Shown one piece after another: positions 1-5,303 of a DNA stretch of 5,396 nucleotides. The notes under the pieces were generated by a model, which did no database searches, was not told the origin of the DNA, and was given only the letters and a program-made list of their open reading frames with translations. Location: positions 1-5,396 of the forward strand of contig CAXTSL010000125.1 of NCBI GenBank assembly GCA_964246975.1, given 5' to 3'. The DNA comes from Glacieibacterium sp964246975 (GTDB taxonomy: Bacteria > Pseudomonadota > Alphaproteobacteria > Sphingomonadales > Sphingomonadaceae). Every line of letters begins with the position of its first letter. Positions within the stretch are counted from its first letter, which is position 1. The translations under genes were made by a program, and so were the position numbers.

Positions 1-379
1 CGCCGATCATCAGCGGCACGAACCAGTTGCCGAAGCCGCCGATCATCGCGGGCATGACGGTGAAGAACACCATGATCAGTCCGTGCGCGGTGATGAAGAC
101 GTTCCACAGATGGTACGAGGCGTCGAGGTTCCCTTGCGTGAACCACGTCAGCCACTGGATGCCGGGGTGCGCGAGTTCGAGGCGCATGATCCCCGAGATC
201 GCGCCGCCGAGCGTCCCCGCGATCACCGCGAAGATCAGGTAGAGCGTGCCGATGTCCTTGTGATTGGTCGAGAACAGCCAGCGCTGGACGAAGGTCAGCG
301 GCGCGTGGGCGTGATCGTCATGACCCTGCGCGTCGCCATGCGGGGCGAAGGCGGAGTCGGAGGCGGGGACGCTGGCCAT
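1..379 (-). CDS. ctaD: Cytochrome c oxidase subunit I, N-terminal part (cut by window edge)
   Basis: This is the catalytic subunit of an aa3-type cytochrome c oxidase, an inner-membrane proton pump that reduces oxygen to water. Only the first 126 residues are present; the frame is open to the left edge. Visible family features are WLFSTNHKDIGTLY at about residues 34-47, which leads into the first membrane helix, and the second-helix stretch NVFITAHGLIMVFF at 93-106. His99 there corresponds to the low-spin heme a ligand of the family. GGFGNWFVPLMIG follows at 114-126, with the conserved Asn of the proton-pathway region. Residues 14-26 are rich in His and Asp (HGDAQGHDDHAHA), a tail seen before helix I. 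The start ATG at 379 is preceded by AGAGAG six bases upstream and lies 13 bases after the coxB stop, so the two genes are co-transcribed. The binuclear-centre histidines lie outside the window. Identification is very secure. Confidence 0.97.
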   Translation of the reverse strand, partial: MASVPASDSAFAPHGDAQGHDDHAHAPLTFVQRWLFSTNHKDIGTLYLIFAVIAGTLGGAISGIMRLELAHPGIQWLTWFTQGNLDASYHLWNVFITAHGLIMVFFTVMPAMIGGFGNWFVPLMIG

Positions 380-392
380 TTGCGGCTCTCTC

Positions 393-1412
393 TTACTGGG
401 CGGGCGCTGCGGCGGCGGGCGCGGCGGGCGTTTCGGCGGACGGAGCGGGCACGGCGGGATTCTCGGCAGGCGTCGGCGTCGTCGCGGCCTCGGCGGCGGC
501 GCTGCCCGAACCCGTCGGCTTGGGCGTGTCGGCGATGCCGTTCTCCTTGCGCTTCGCCGCGACCCACTGCGCGAAACGCTGCTTCGAGACGACCTCGACG
601 GCGATCGGCATGAAGCCGTGGCGCGTGCCGCACAGCTGGAAACACTGGCCGAAGAACACGCCGACGCGCTCGGCCTTGAACCACGTCTCGTTGATGCGCC
701 CCGGCACGGCGTCCATCTGCACCCAGAAGCTCGGGATCATCCACGCATGGATAACGTCGGCCGACGTGGTCAAAATCTTGACCGTCGTCCCGACGGGAAC
801 GACGACGCGGTTGTCGACATCGAGCTGATAAGGCGAGGCGCGCTTGGCGGCCTCCTCCTTGGTCAGCATGATCGAATCGAAGCTGAAGCCGCCCTGGTCG
901 GGGTATTCATATTCCCAATACCATTGGTGGCCGGTGGCCTTGATCGTCAGCGCGGCCTTGGGCGGCGAATACTGGTTGGCGAGCAGGCGGAACGACGGCA
1001 CCGCGATCCAGACGAGAATGAGCACCGGAACAACGGTCCAGACGACCTCGACGACGGTATTGTGGCTGGTCCGCGACGCGACCGGGTTGCGCGCGGCGCG
1101 GAAGCGGAAGATCACCCATCCCAGCAGCGCCACGACGAAGATCGAGATGCCGATCATGATCGGGTCGAGGACACCGACGGTCATCGCGTGCGCTTCGCGC
1201 GCGATCGGCGTCTGGGGCGACTGCAGCGACCAGCCCCCCGACGGCTGGCCGATGCCGGCCCTGGTCTCGGCATAGGGCAGCGTCTCGGGGGTGCTGCTCG
1301 GCACGCTGACCGTCTGAACCGGCGTGACGGGCGCGGCGGCGACCTGCGCGAGCGTCGCGACGGGCGCAAACGCGAGCAGCGCGGCAAACCCAAGAACCTT
1401 CGTGAAACCCAT
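393..1412 (-). CDS. coxB: Cytochrome c oxidase subunit II (CuA subunit)
   Basis: This subunit accepts electrons from cytochrome c at its binuclear CuA centre and passes them to heme a of subunit I. Numbered from the ATG at 1412 (339 residues), it has a signal-like hydrophobic N-terminus (2-22), two membrane helices (about 80-103 and 122-145), the aromatic motif GHQWYWEYEYP (161-171), and a periplasmic cupredoxin domain. The CuA ligands are all present: His222, Cys257, Cys261, His265 and Met268. Between the cysteines the sequence is C-F-Q-L-C rather than the usual C-S-E-L-C, so the Mg-site Glu is Gln259. An Ala/Pro-rich tail (about 296-339) lies beyond the conserved core. The start is uncertain: TTG at 1427, ATG at 1415 and ATG at 1412 share the frame. 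GAGG ends six bases before 1412 but only three before 1415, which favours 1412. It is the first gene of the operon with ctaD. Confidence 0.96.
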   Translation of the reverse strand: MGFTKVLGFAALLAFAPVATLAQVAAAPVTPVQTVSVPSSTPETLPYAETRAGIGQPSGGWSLQSPQTPIAREAHAMTVGVLDPIMIGISIFVVALLGWVIFRFRAARNPVASRTSHNTVVEVVWTVVPVLILVWIAVPSFRLLANQYSPPKAALTIKATGHQWYWEYEYPDQGGFSFDSIMLTKEEAAKRASPYQLDVDNRVVVPVGTTVKILTTSADVIHAWMIPSFWVQMDAVPGRINETWFKAERVGVFFGQCFQLCGTRHGFMPIAVEVVSKQRFAQWVAAKRKENGIADTPKPTGSGSAAAEAATTPTPAENPAVPAPSAETPAAPAAAAPAQ

Positions 1413-1416
1413 CATG

Positions 1417-1422
1417 CCCCTC
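1417..1422 (-). promoter_or_regulatory. Ribosome binding site of coxB
   Basis: The minus strand reads GAGGGG immediately before two consecutive ATG codons. GAGG lies six bases from the second ATG (1412) and three from the first (1415), so the second is the better-spaced start. No comparable site precedes the in-frame TTG at 1427. Confidence 0.55.
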
Positions 1423-1477
1423 GGCAAAGCAGCGGACGACCGGCGCGCGCACGCCCGGCACCCGCGAAACTGCGCGG

Positions 1478-1506
1478 CTTATATGCGCGGGGGTGCGGAG
1501 GGACAA
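1478..1506 (-). promoter_or_regulatory. Probable sigma70-type promoter of the coxB-ctaD operon
   Basis: On the minus strand TTGTCC (1506-1501) and TATAAG (1483-1478) are separated by exactly 17 bases. The -10 box matches TATAAT at 5 of 6 positions and the -35 box matches TTGACA at 4 of 6. TATAAG is a rare AT-rich island in a very GC-rich gap. Transcription would start near 1471, giving a leader of about 60 bases before coxB. A small hairpin, CCGCG (1462-1466) with CGCGG (1473-1477), sits at the predicted start site. This is a prediction from pattern only. Confidence 0.6.
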
Positions 1507-1546
1507 GCGGCGTTCGGGTCGCAGTCGGGGAGTGACTTGGTACCTA

Positions 1547-1598
1547 CCCTCTCCCTTCAGGGAGAGGGACAGGTGGCGTCTTCGCGACCAGGGGAGGG
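1547..1598 (-). repeat. Palindromic repeat copy directly after fliA; possible transcription end
   Basis: The element begins at the base after the fliA stop codon. Its core is a perfect 9-bp inverted repeat, CCCTCTCCC (1547-1555) and GGGAGAGGG (1560-1568), around a TTCA loop. Read on the minus strand, the order is: a CCCTCC arm, a weak hairpin with a CGAAGA loop, then the strong core hairpin with a TGAA loop. The same order is found in half of the larger element at 4504-4619, so the two are one family in one orientation. No T-run follows the core on the minus strand, so it is not a classical intrinsic terminator. It is nevertheless the only strong hairpin between fliA and the coxB promoter and could end or stabilise the flagellar transcript. 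Confidence 0.65.
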
Positions 1599-2336
1599 TC
1601 AAGCAGCGAAATCCCCCAGCCGCCCGCGCACCTTGTCGAGCGCGGCCTTCTTGATCTGGCACACCCGCGCCGCACCGACGCCGAGCGTCTGGCCGATCTC
1701 CTCGAGGTTCAATTCCTCGACGAAATACAGCTGCAGCACCATCGCCTCGCGCGCGGGCAGCAGGCCGACGGCGGCGGCGACGGCGCGCTGGAGATTGCCG
1801 CGCGCCAGCGTGTCGAAGGCGTCGGGCGTGTCGTCGGCGAACCATTCGCTGTGGTCCGAATAGACCTCGTCGAGGCTTTCGTAGCGCACCGCGTGCGTCG
1901 CGTCGGCGGCGGTGCGATAGGCCTCGACGGTCATGTCGAGGGCTTCGGCCATCTCGGCATCGCTCGGCGGGCGGCCGAGCGCCCCCGCGAGGCGGCTCGA
2001 CACGATGCCGAACTCGCGGCGGCGGCGGATCGCGCTGCGGACCAGCGTCGCCGACCTGCGGAGGTCGTCGATCATCGCGCCGCGCACCCGGACGCTGGCA
2101 TAGGTGGCGAATGCCGCGTGGCCGCGATCCTCGAAGGCGCGCGCGCTCTCGATCAGCGCGATCATGCCGATCTGGACAAGGTCCTCGACCGGAATCGCGG
2201 TCGAAACGCGCGCGTGGACGTGCCACGCGATGCGCCGCACCAGCCCGAGGTGCGAGCCGATCAGCCGCTCGGGATCGGTCTTCGCCAGCGCGGCGGGGGC
2301 ATAGGCCGACAGGTTCGGGCCGAGGCGGGCATCCAT
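1599..2336 (-). CDS. fliA: Flagellar sigma factor sigma28 (FliA)
   Basis: This is the alternative RNA polymerase sigma factor for late flagellar genes, normally held inactive by FlgM until the hook is complete. It has 245 residues, usual for the family. Region 2 spans about residues 25-95 and includes LVQIGMIALIESARAFE and the DNA-melting and -10 recognition stretch FATYASVRVRGAMIDDLRR. Region 3 covers about 99-150, with the typical RPPSDAEMAEAL. Region 4, about 186-241, begins with LLPAREAMVLQLYFVEELNLEEIG and carries the -35-binding helix-turn-helix TLGVGAARVCQIKKAA. The ATG at 2336 is chosen because AAGGAG lies nine bases upstream and the flhA stop is only four bases away; earlier in-frame codons lie inside flhA. 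It is the last gene of the operon, and no flgM is visible in the window. Identification is secure. Confidence 0.95.
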   Translation of the reverse strand: MDARLGPNLSAYAPAALAKTDPERLIGSHLGLVRRIAWHVHARVSTAIPVEDLVQIGMIALIESARAFEDRGHAAFATYASVRVRGAMIDDLRRSATLVRSAIRRRREFGIVSSRLAGALGRPPSDAEMAEALDMTVEAYRTAADATHAVRYESLDEVYSDHSEWFADDTPDAFDTLARGNLQRAVAAAVGLLPAREAMVLQLYFVEELNLEEIGQTLGVGAARVCQIKKAALDKVRGRLGDFAA

Positions 2337-2340
2337 CGGG

Positions 2341-4422
2341 TCAGGCTCCTTGGGTTTCGAGCGCGGGCGTTTCGGGCGCGGGCAGTTCGGGCGTCGCTGG
2401 TGCGCCACCGACGGTCGCGACGACGTCGATGGCGCGGTCGTCGGGGACTTCGAAGATGCTCAGCACGCGCACGCCGGGCAGCGCCGCGCGGATCAGCTGG
2501 AACAGCGCGCGGCGGATCGCCGGTGTCGTGACGACAGGCAGCGGCTCGCCGCCCATCGCGGCGCGCAACGACTCGGTGACGCGCGTGGCCAGCGCGGGAT
2601 CGAAGGGGTAATCGGCCTGCGGATGCGCGCGCACCGACGCGGTCAGCAGGTCTTCGAGCCCGGGCGCGAGGGTGACGGCGTGCAGCGGCTGGCCCAGCGG
2701 GCTGAGCGTCTGGACCAGCGCCGCGCCGAGTGCCGGGCGGACGAGTTCGGTCAGCTCGGCGGCATCGCCGGTGCGCGCCGCGACGCCTGCCAGCGCGCCG
2801 AGCGTGCGGCGCAGGTCGCGGATCGGCACGCCCTCCTCGACGAGGCGCTGCAACACGGCGGTCAGCGTCGCGAGGCCGAGCGGCTTGGGCACCAGCCCCG
2901 CGACGAGTTGCGGCGCGGTGCGCGACAACGTGTCGAGCAGCGCCTGCACCTCGTCCTGCCCGAGCAGCAGGTGCGCGCGCGCGCCGAGCAGCGTGTTGAG
3001 GTGCGTGCCGATCACCGTCGCCGCATCGACGACGGTGTAGCCCGCCGCGGTCGCCAATTCGGTCTCGGCGGGGTCGATCCAGCGCGCCGCGAGGCCGAAG
3101 CTCGGATCGCGCACCGCGCGGCCGGCGATGCCCGGCTCGACGGGGCCGGCTTCGAGCGCCAGCGCGTCGTCGGGCCATGCCTGGTCCTCGCCGACGACGA
3201 CGCCGCCGAGCAGGATGCGGTAGGTCTGGGGGCTGAGCGCGATGTCGTCGCGAACGCGGACCTGCGGCACGACGAACCCGAGCGACTTCGACAGCGCGCG
3301 GCGGATCGCGGTGATGCGCGCCATCAGCGGGCTGCCGCGTGCTTCGTCGACGAGTCCGATCAGGCCATAGCCGAGGTCGATGCCGATCGCGGGGGTACCT
3401 GCGACCTCGTCCCAATCGATGCTGGCGGGGTCGGCGGGAGCGGCAGGCGCGACAGGCACCGGCGTGGCCTTGGCTCGCGCGAGCGCCCATGCCGCCGCCC
3501 CTGCCCCCGCTGCGGCGGGCAGCAGCACGGCGTGCGGCATCCCCGGCAGCAGGCCGAGCAGCGCTAGGATGCCCGCCACCGGCACCCATGCGGCGGGGCT
3601 CGCGAACTGGCGGCTGATCTGCCCCGCGAGGTCGTGTTCGGACGCCACGCGCGTGACGATCATCGCCGCAGCGATCGACAGCAGCAGCGCGGGCACCTGC
3701 GCCACGAGGCCGTCGCCGATGGCGAGCAGGATATAGGTCTTCGCCGCGACCGCGAGGCTCAAGCCGTGCTGGACGGTGCCGAGGATCAGCCCGCCGACGA
3801 CGTTGATGCCGAGGATCAGCACGCCCGCGACGGCGTCGCCCTTCACGAACTTCGACGCGCCGTCCATGCTGCCGTGGAAATCGGCCTCGGTCGAGACTTC
3901 GGCGCGACGGTCGCGCGCCTGGTCGGCGGTGAGCAGCCCGGCGTTGAGGTCGGCGTCGATCGCCATCTGCTTGCCCGGCATCGCGTCGAGAGTGAAGCGC
4001 GCCGCGACCTCCGATACCCGCCCCGCCCCCTTGGTGATGACAACGAGGTTGATGATCATCAGGATCGCGAAGACGAAGATGCCGACGACATAGTCGCCGC
4101 CGATCAGGAAGCTGCCGAACGCCTCGATGACGTGGCCCGCCGCCGCCGTGCCCTTGTGGCCGCCGACGAGCACGACGCGCGTCGATGCGACGTTGAGGCT
4201 CAGGCGCAGCAGCGTCGCGAACAGCAGGACGGTGGGAAAGGCCGAGAAGTCGAGGGGTTTGCGCGTGTTGATCGCGACCATCAGGACGATCAGCGCGATG
4301 GCGAGGTTGAGCACGAAGAAGATGTCGAGCAGCCACGGCGGGATCGGCACGACCATCAGCAGCACCAGCGTCAGAATGCCGAGCGGCAGCAGCGTCGCGC
4401 GGAGGTCGAGGCGCGCGGTCAT
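2341..4422 (-). CDS. flhA: Flagellar export-gate protein FlhA
   Basis: FlhA is the inner-membrane export gate of the flagellar type III secretion system; it uses the proton motive force and docks chaperone-substrate complexes on its cytoplasmic ring. The protein has 693 residues, normal for the family. The N-terminal half is membrane-embedded, with hydrophobic helices at about 10-27, 30-50, 62-80, 110-130, 197-217, 228-255 and 278-300. Between them lies the FHIPEP signature (about 135-162: RVSEVAARFTLDAMPGKQ followed by MAIDADLNAG) and the conserved SMDGASKFVKGD at 185-196. After an Ala/Pro linker (about 318-335) comes the cytoplasmic domain, ending with VLSIFEVPDD (653-662) and an Ala/Pro/Glu tail. 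The ATG at 4422 overlaps the upstream stop as ATGA, and no Shine-Dalgarno sequence is visible before it, so translation is probably coupled. Upstream in-frame start codons would only add non-homologous Arg-rich sequence. Identification is secure. Confidence 0.97.
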   Translation of the reverse strand: MTARLDLRATLLPLGILTLVLLMVVPIPPWLLDIFFVLNLAIALIVLMVAINTRKPLDFSAFPTVLLFATLLRLSLNVASTRVVLVGGHKGTAAAGHVIEAFGSFLIGGDYVVGIFVFAILMIINLVVITKGAGRVSEVAARFTLDAMPGKQMAIDADLNAGLLTADQARDRRAEVSTEADFHGSMDGASKFVKGDAVAGVLILGINVVGGLILGTVQHGLSLAVAAKTYILLAIGDGLVAQVPALLLSIAAAMIVTRVASEHDLAGQISRQFASPAAWVPVAGILALLGLLPGMPHAVLLPAAAGAGAAAWALARAKATPVPVAPAAPADPASIDWDEVAGTPAIGIDLGYGLIGLVDEARGSPLMARITAIRRALSKSLGFVVPQVRVRDDIALSPQTYRILLGGVVVGEDQAWPDDALALEAGPVEPGIAGRAVRDPSFGLAARWIDPAETELATAAGYTVVDAATVIGTHLNTLLGARAHLLLGQDEVQALLDTLSRTAPQLVAGLVPKPLGLATLTAVLQRLVEEGVPIRDLRRTLGALAGVAARTGDAAELTELVRPALGAALVQTLSPLGQPLHAVTLAPGLEDLLTASVRAHPQADYPFDPALATRVTESLRAAMGGEPLPVVTTPAIRRALFQLIRAALPGVRVLSIFEVPDDRAIDVVATVGGAPATPELPAPETPALETQGA
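2346..2351 (-). promoter_or_regulatory. Ribosome binding site of fliA inside the end of flhA
   Basis: AAGGAG on the minus strand lies nine bases before the fliA ATG at 2336 and overlaps the last flhA codons. It fixes the fliA start and shows that fliA has its own good initiation signal as well as possible coupling to flhA. Confidence 0.75.
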
Positions 4423-5204
4423 GCGATCGCGGCGAGCAGCAGGTATGCGGCGCGCGCGGCGGCGACCGGCAAGGGGGTGCCGGTGGGCGGCAGGGGGTTG
4501 CCGGCAGCCCCCTCCGGCCCTTCGGGCCACCTCCCCCTGAAAAGGGGGAGGATCGAACTCCTCCCCCTCTTCAGGGGGAGGGGGACCGCGCCCTCTTCGG
4601 GGCGTGGTGGAGGGGGTGCACTCAGCTTCGCCTCGAACCGCGCATACACTTCGCCCAGCGTCCGCGCCCGCCCGCCCGGCGCGGTGAATACGCCCGCATT
4701 AGACCGCGCCGCCGCAGGCAGCACCGCGCCCGAAGCAGCGCCGCCGGGGTCGGCATCGCGCGCCCTCAGGAAGCGCAGCGCGCCCGCGCTGCCGAGGAAG
4801 TGCGCGAGGTAGAGGTCGGTCGCGCTCGCCGTGCGCCCGAGGTCGCGTTCGAGAACCGCTGCATTGTCCTTGGCATAGGCCGCCGCCAGCGCCGCCGAAG
4901 CCCCGGCATCGTGGCGCAGGTTGAGGATCGCGGCGCGCGTCGCGGGGTCCGCCCCGGCCCTGAGCGCGTCGGCGGCCCAGCCGAGCCCCGCCGCGTCGCC
5001 GTGGCGGCGGACCATGTCGAGCCAGGTGCCGGCGGTAAACTGGAACAGCCCGCGCGCGCTGCTCGTCGGCGCGGCGGCGTGGCGATCGAGGCCGCTTTCG
5101 ATGCGCGCCTGGCCCAGCAGATAGTCGAAACCGACCCCCGAACGCGCCGATGCAAGGCGGATCGCCGCGATCACCGCGCCCCTGTCGACCGCCGTCACCG
5201 CCAT
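4419..5204 (-). CDS. Flagellar-operon SLT-type lytic transglycosylase with a repeat-encoded segment
   Basis: This is a probable peptidoglycan lytic transglycosylase that opens the cell wall for the flagellar rod, a role inferred from its place before flhA. It has 261 residues. The SLT fold is at about 8-140, with QARIESGLD (32-40) placing catalytic Glu at 36, followed by SARGLFQFTAGTW (49-61), the substrate-groove pattern of the family. RFLRARDADP (144-153) and GEVYARFEAKL (184-194) follow. Residues 196-234 are encoded by a nested palindromic repeat and are rich in Pro, Gly and Arg. A hydrophobic end, ARAAYLLLAAIA, follows. No signal peptide is visible. The ATG at 5204 is chosen because the earlier in-frame TTG (5249) is part of the sigma54 promoter. 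GAGGGGG ends nine bases before the ATG. The stop overlaps the flhA ATG (ATGA). It is not the FlgJ glucosaminidase type. The fold is secure; the flagellar role is inferred. Confidence 0.88.
   Translation of the reverse strand: MAVTAVDRGAVIAAIRLASARSGVGFDYLLGQARIESGLDRHAAAPTSSARGLFQFTAGTWLDMVRRHGDAAGLGWAADALRAGADPATRAAILNLRHDAGASAALAAAYAKDNAAVLERDLGRTASATDLYLAHFLGSAGALRFLRARDADPGGAASGAVLPAAARSNAGVFTAPGGRARTLGEVYARFEAKLSAPPPPRPEEGAVPLPLKRGRSSILPLFRGRWPEGPEGAAGNPLPPTGTPLPVAAARAAYLLLAAIA
4504..4619. repeat. Nested palindromic repeat element inside a coding sequence
   Basis: This element of about 116 bases has near mirror symmetry. The outer arms are GCAGCCCCCTCC (4504-4515) and GGAGGGGGTGC (4609-4619). 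Inside each arm is a small hairpin: GGCCC-TTC-GGGCC (4516-4528), and ACC/GGT plus CGCCC/GGGCG (4585-4608). In the middle are two strong 9-bp hairpins: CCTCCCCCT-GAAA-AGGGGGAGG (4530-4551) and CCTCCCCCT-CTTC-AGGGGGAGG (4560-4581). The inner halves of these two can instead pair with each other as a 10-bp stem around TCGAAC. The layout resembles REP-pair or MITE-like palindromic units. It is translated through, without a stop, in the transglycosylase frame on the minus strand. It has no coding capacity of its own. A shorter relative is at 1547-1598. Confidence 0.85.
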
Positions 5205-5230
5205 CCGCGCGTGCCCCCTCTGTGGCGGGC

Positions 5231-5249
5231 GATGCAAGGCGCGTGCCAA
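5231..5249 (-). promoter_or_regulatory. Sigma54 (RpoN) promoter of the flagellar operon
   Basis: The minus strand reads TTGGCACG-N4-TTGCA. The -24 GG is at 5247/5246 and the -12 GC at 5235/5234, with the obligatory ten bases between them. This matches the sigma54 consensus YTGGCACG-N4-TTGC at every defined position. The predicted start of transcription is near 5222, leaving a leader of about 18 bases that contains the GAGGGGG before the ATG at 5204. Early and middle flagellar genes are often sigma54-dependent in alphaproteobacteria, driven by FlbD- or FleQ-type activators, which fits the genes downstream. Confidence 0.88.
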
Positions 5250-5284
5250 TCCCGGCGGACGTGCCGAGGGAACGTCGATACGCT

Positions 5285-5301
5285 GCCGCCCGTTGGGCGG
5301 C
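5285..5301 (+). promoter_or_regulatory. Perfect hairpin directly before the divergent start codon
   Basis: GCCGCCC (5285-5291) and GGGCGGC (5295-5301) form a perfect 7-bp stem with a GTT loop that ends two bases before the ATG at 5304. The only purine-rich stretch available as a ribosome binding site, GGGCGG, lies inside the stem. If transcribed, the hairpin could reduce translation initiation. It could also be a chance palindrome in GC-rich DNA. Confidence 0.4.
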
Positions 5302-5303
5302 GC

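Noticed and set aside
618..1535. Long plus-strand open frame (305 codons) opposite coxB
   Set aside because: It is antisense to a clear CoxB; its product is Arg/Asp/Gly-rich low-complexity sequence typical of GC-rich shadow frames.
907..2226. Minus-strand open frame (439 codons) across the fliA-coxB gap
   Set aside because: It is out of frame with both fliA and coxB and crosses the repeat and promoter. Parts echo neighbouring genes only because it is their shifted reading.
2261..4336. Long minus-strand open frame (691 codons) overlapping flhA and fliA
   Set aside because: It is the alternate frame of flhA, extremely Arg-rich and without recognisable domains; FlhA fits the family along its whole length.
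4504..4619. CRISPR array or small-RNA gene at the clustered hairpins
   Set aside because: There are no direct repeats with unique spacers. The structure is a single nested palindrome inside a coding frame.
3634..4812. Plus-strand open frame (392 codons) opposite flhA and the transglycosylase
   Set aside because: It is an Asp/Glu/Arg-rich shadow of FlhA with no ribosome binding site or family match.
5224..5235. Possible plus-strand sigma54 site for the divergent gene (TGTGGC...TGC)
   Set aside because: The GG and GC are only eight bases apart; sigma54 needs ten.
5274..5281. GTCGATAC as a sigma28 -10 box for the divergent gene
   Set aside because: It partly resembles GCCGATAA, but no TAAA-like -35 element is present at the required distance.
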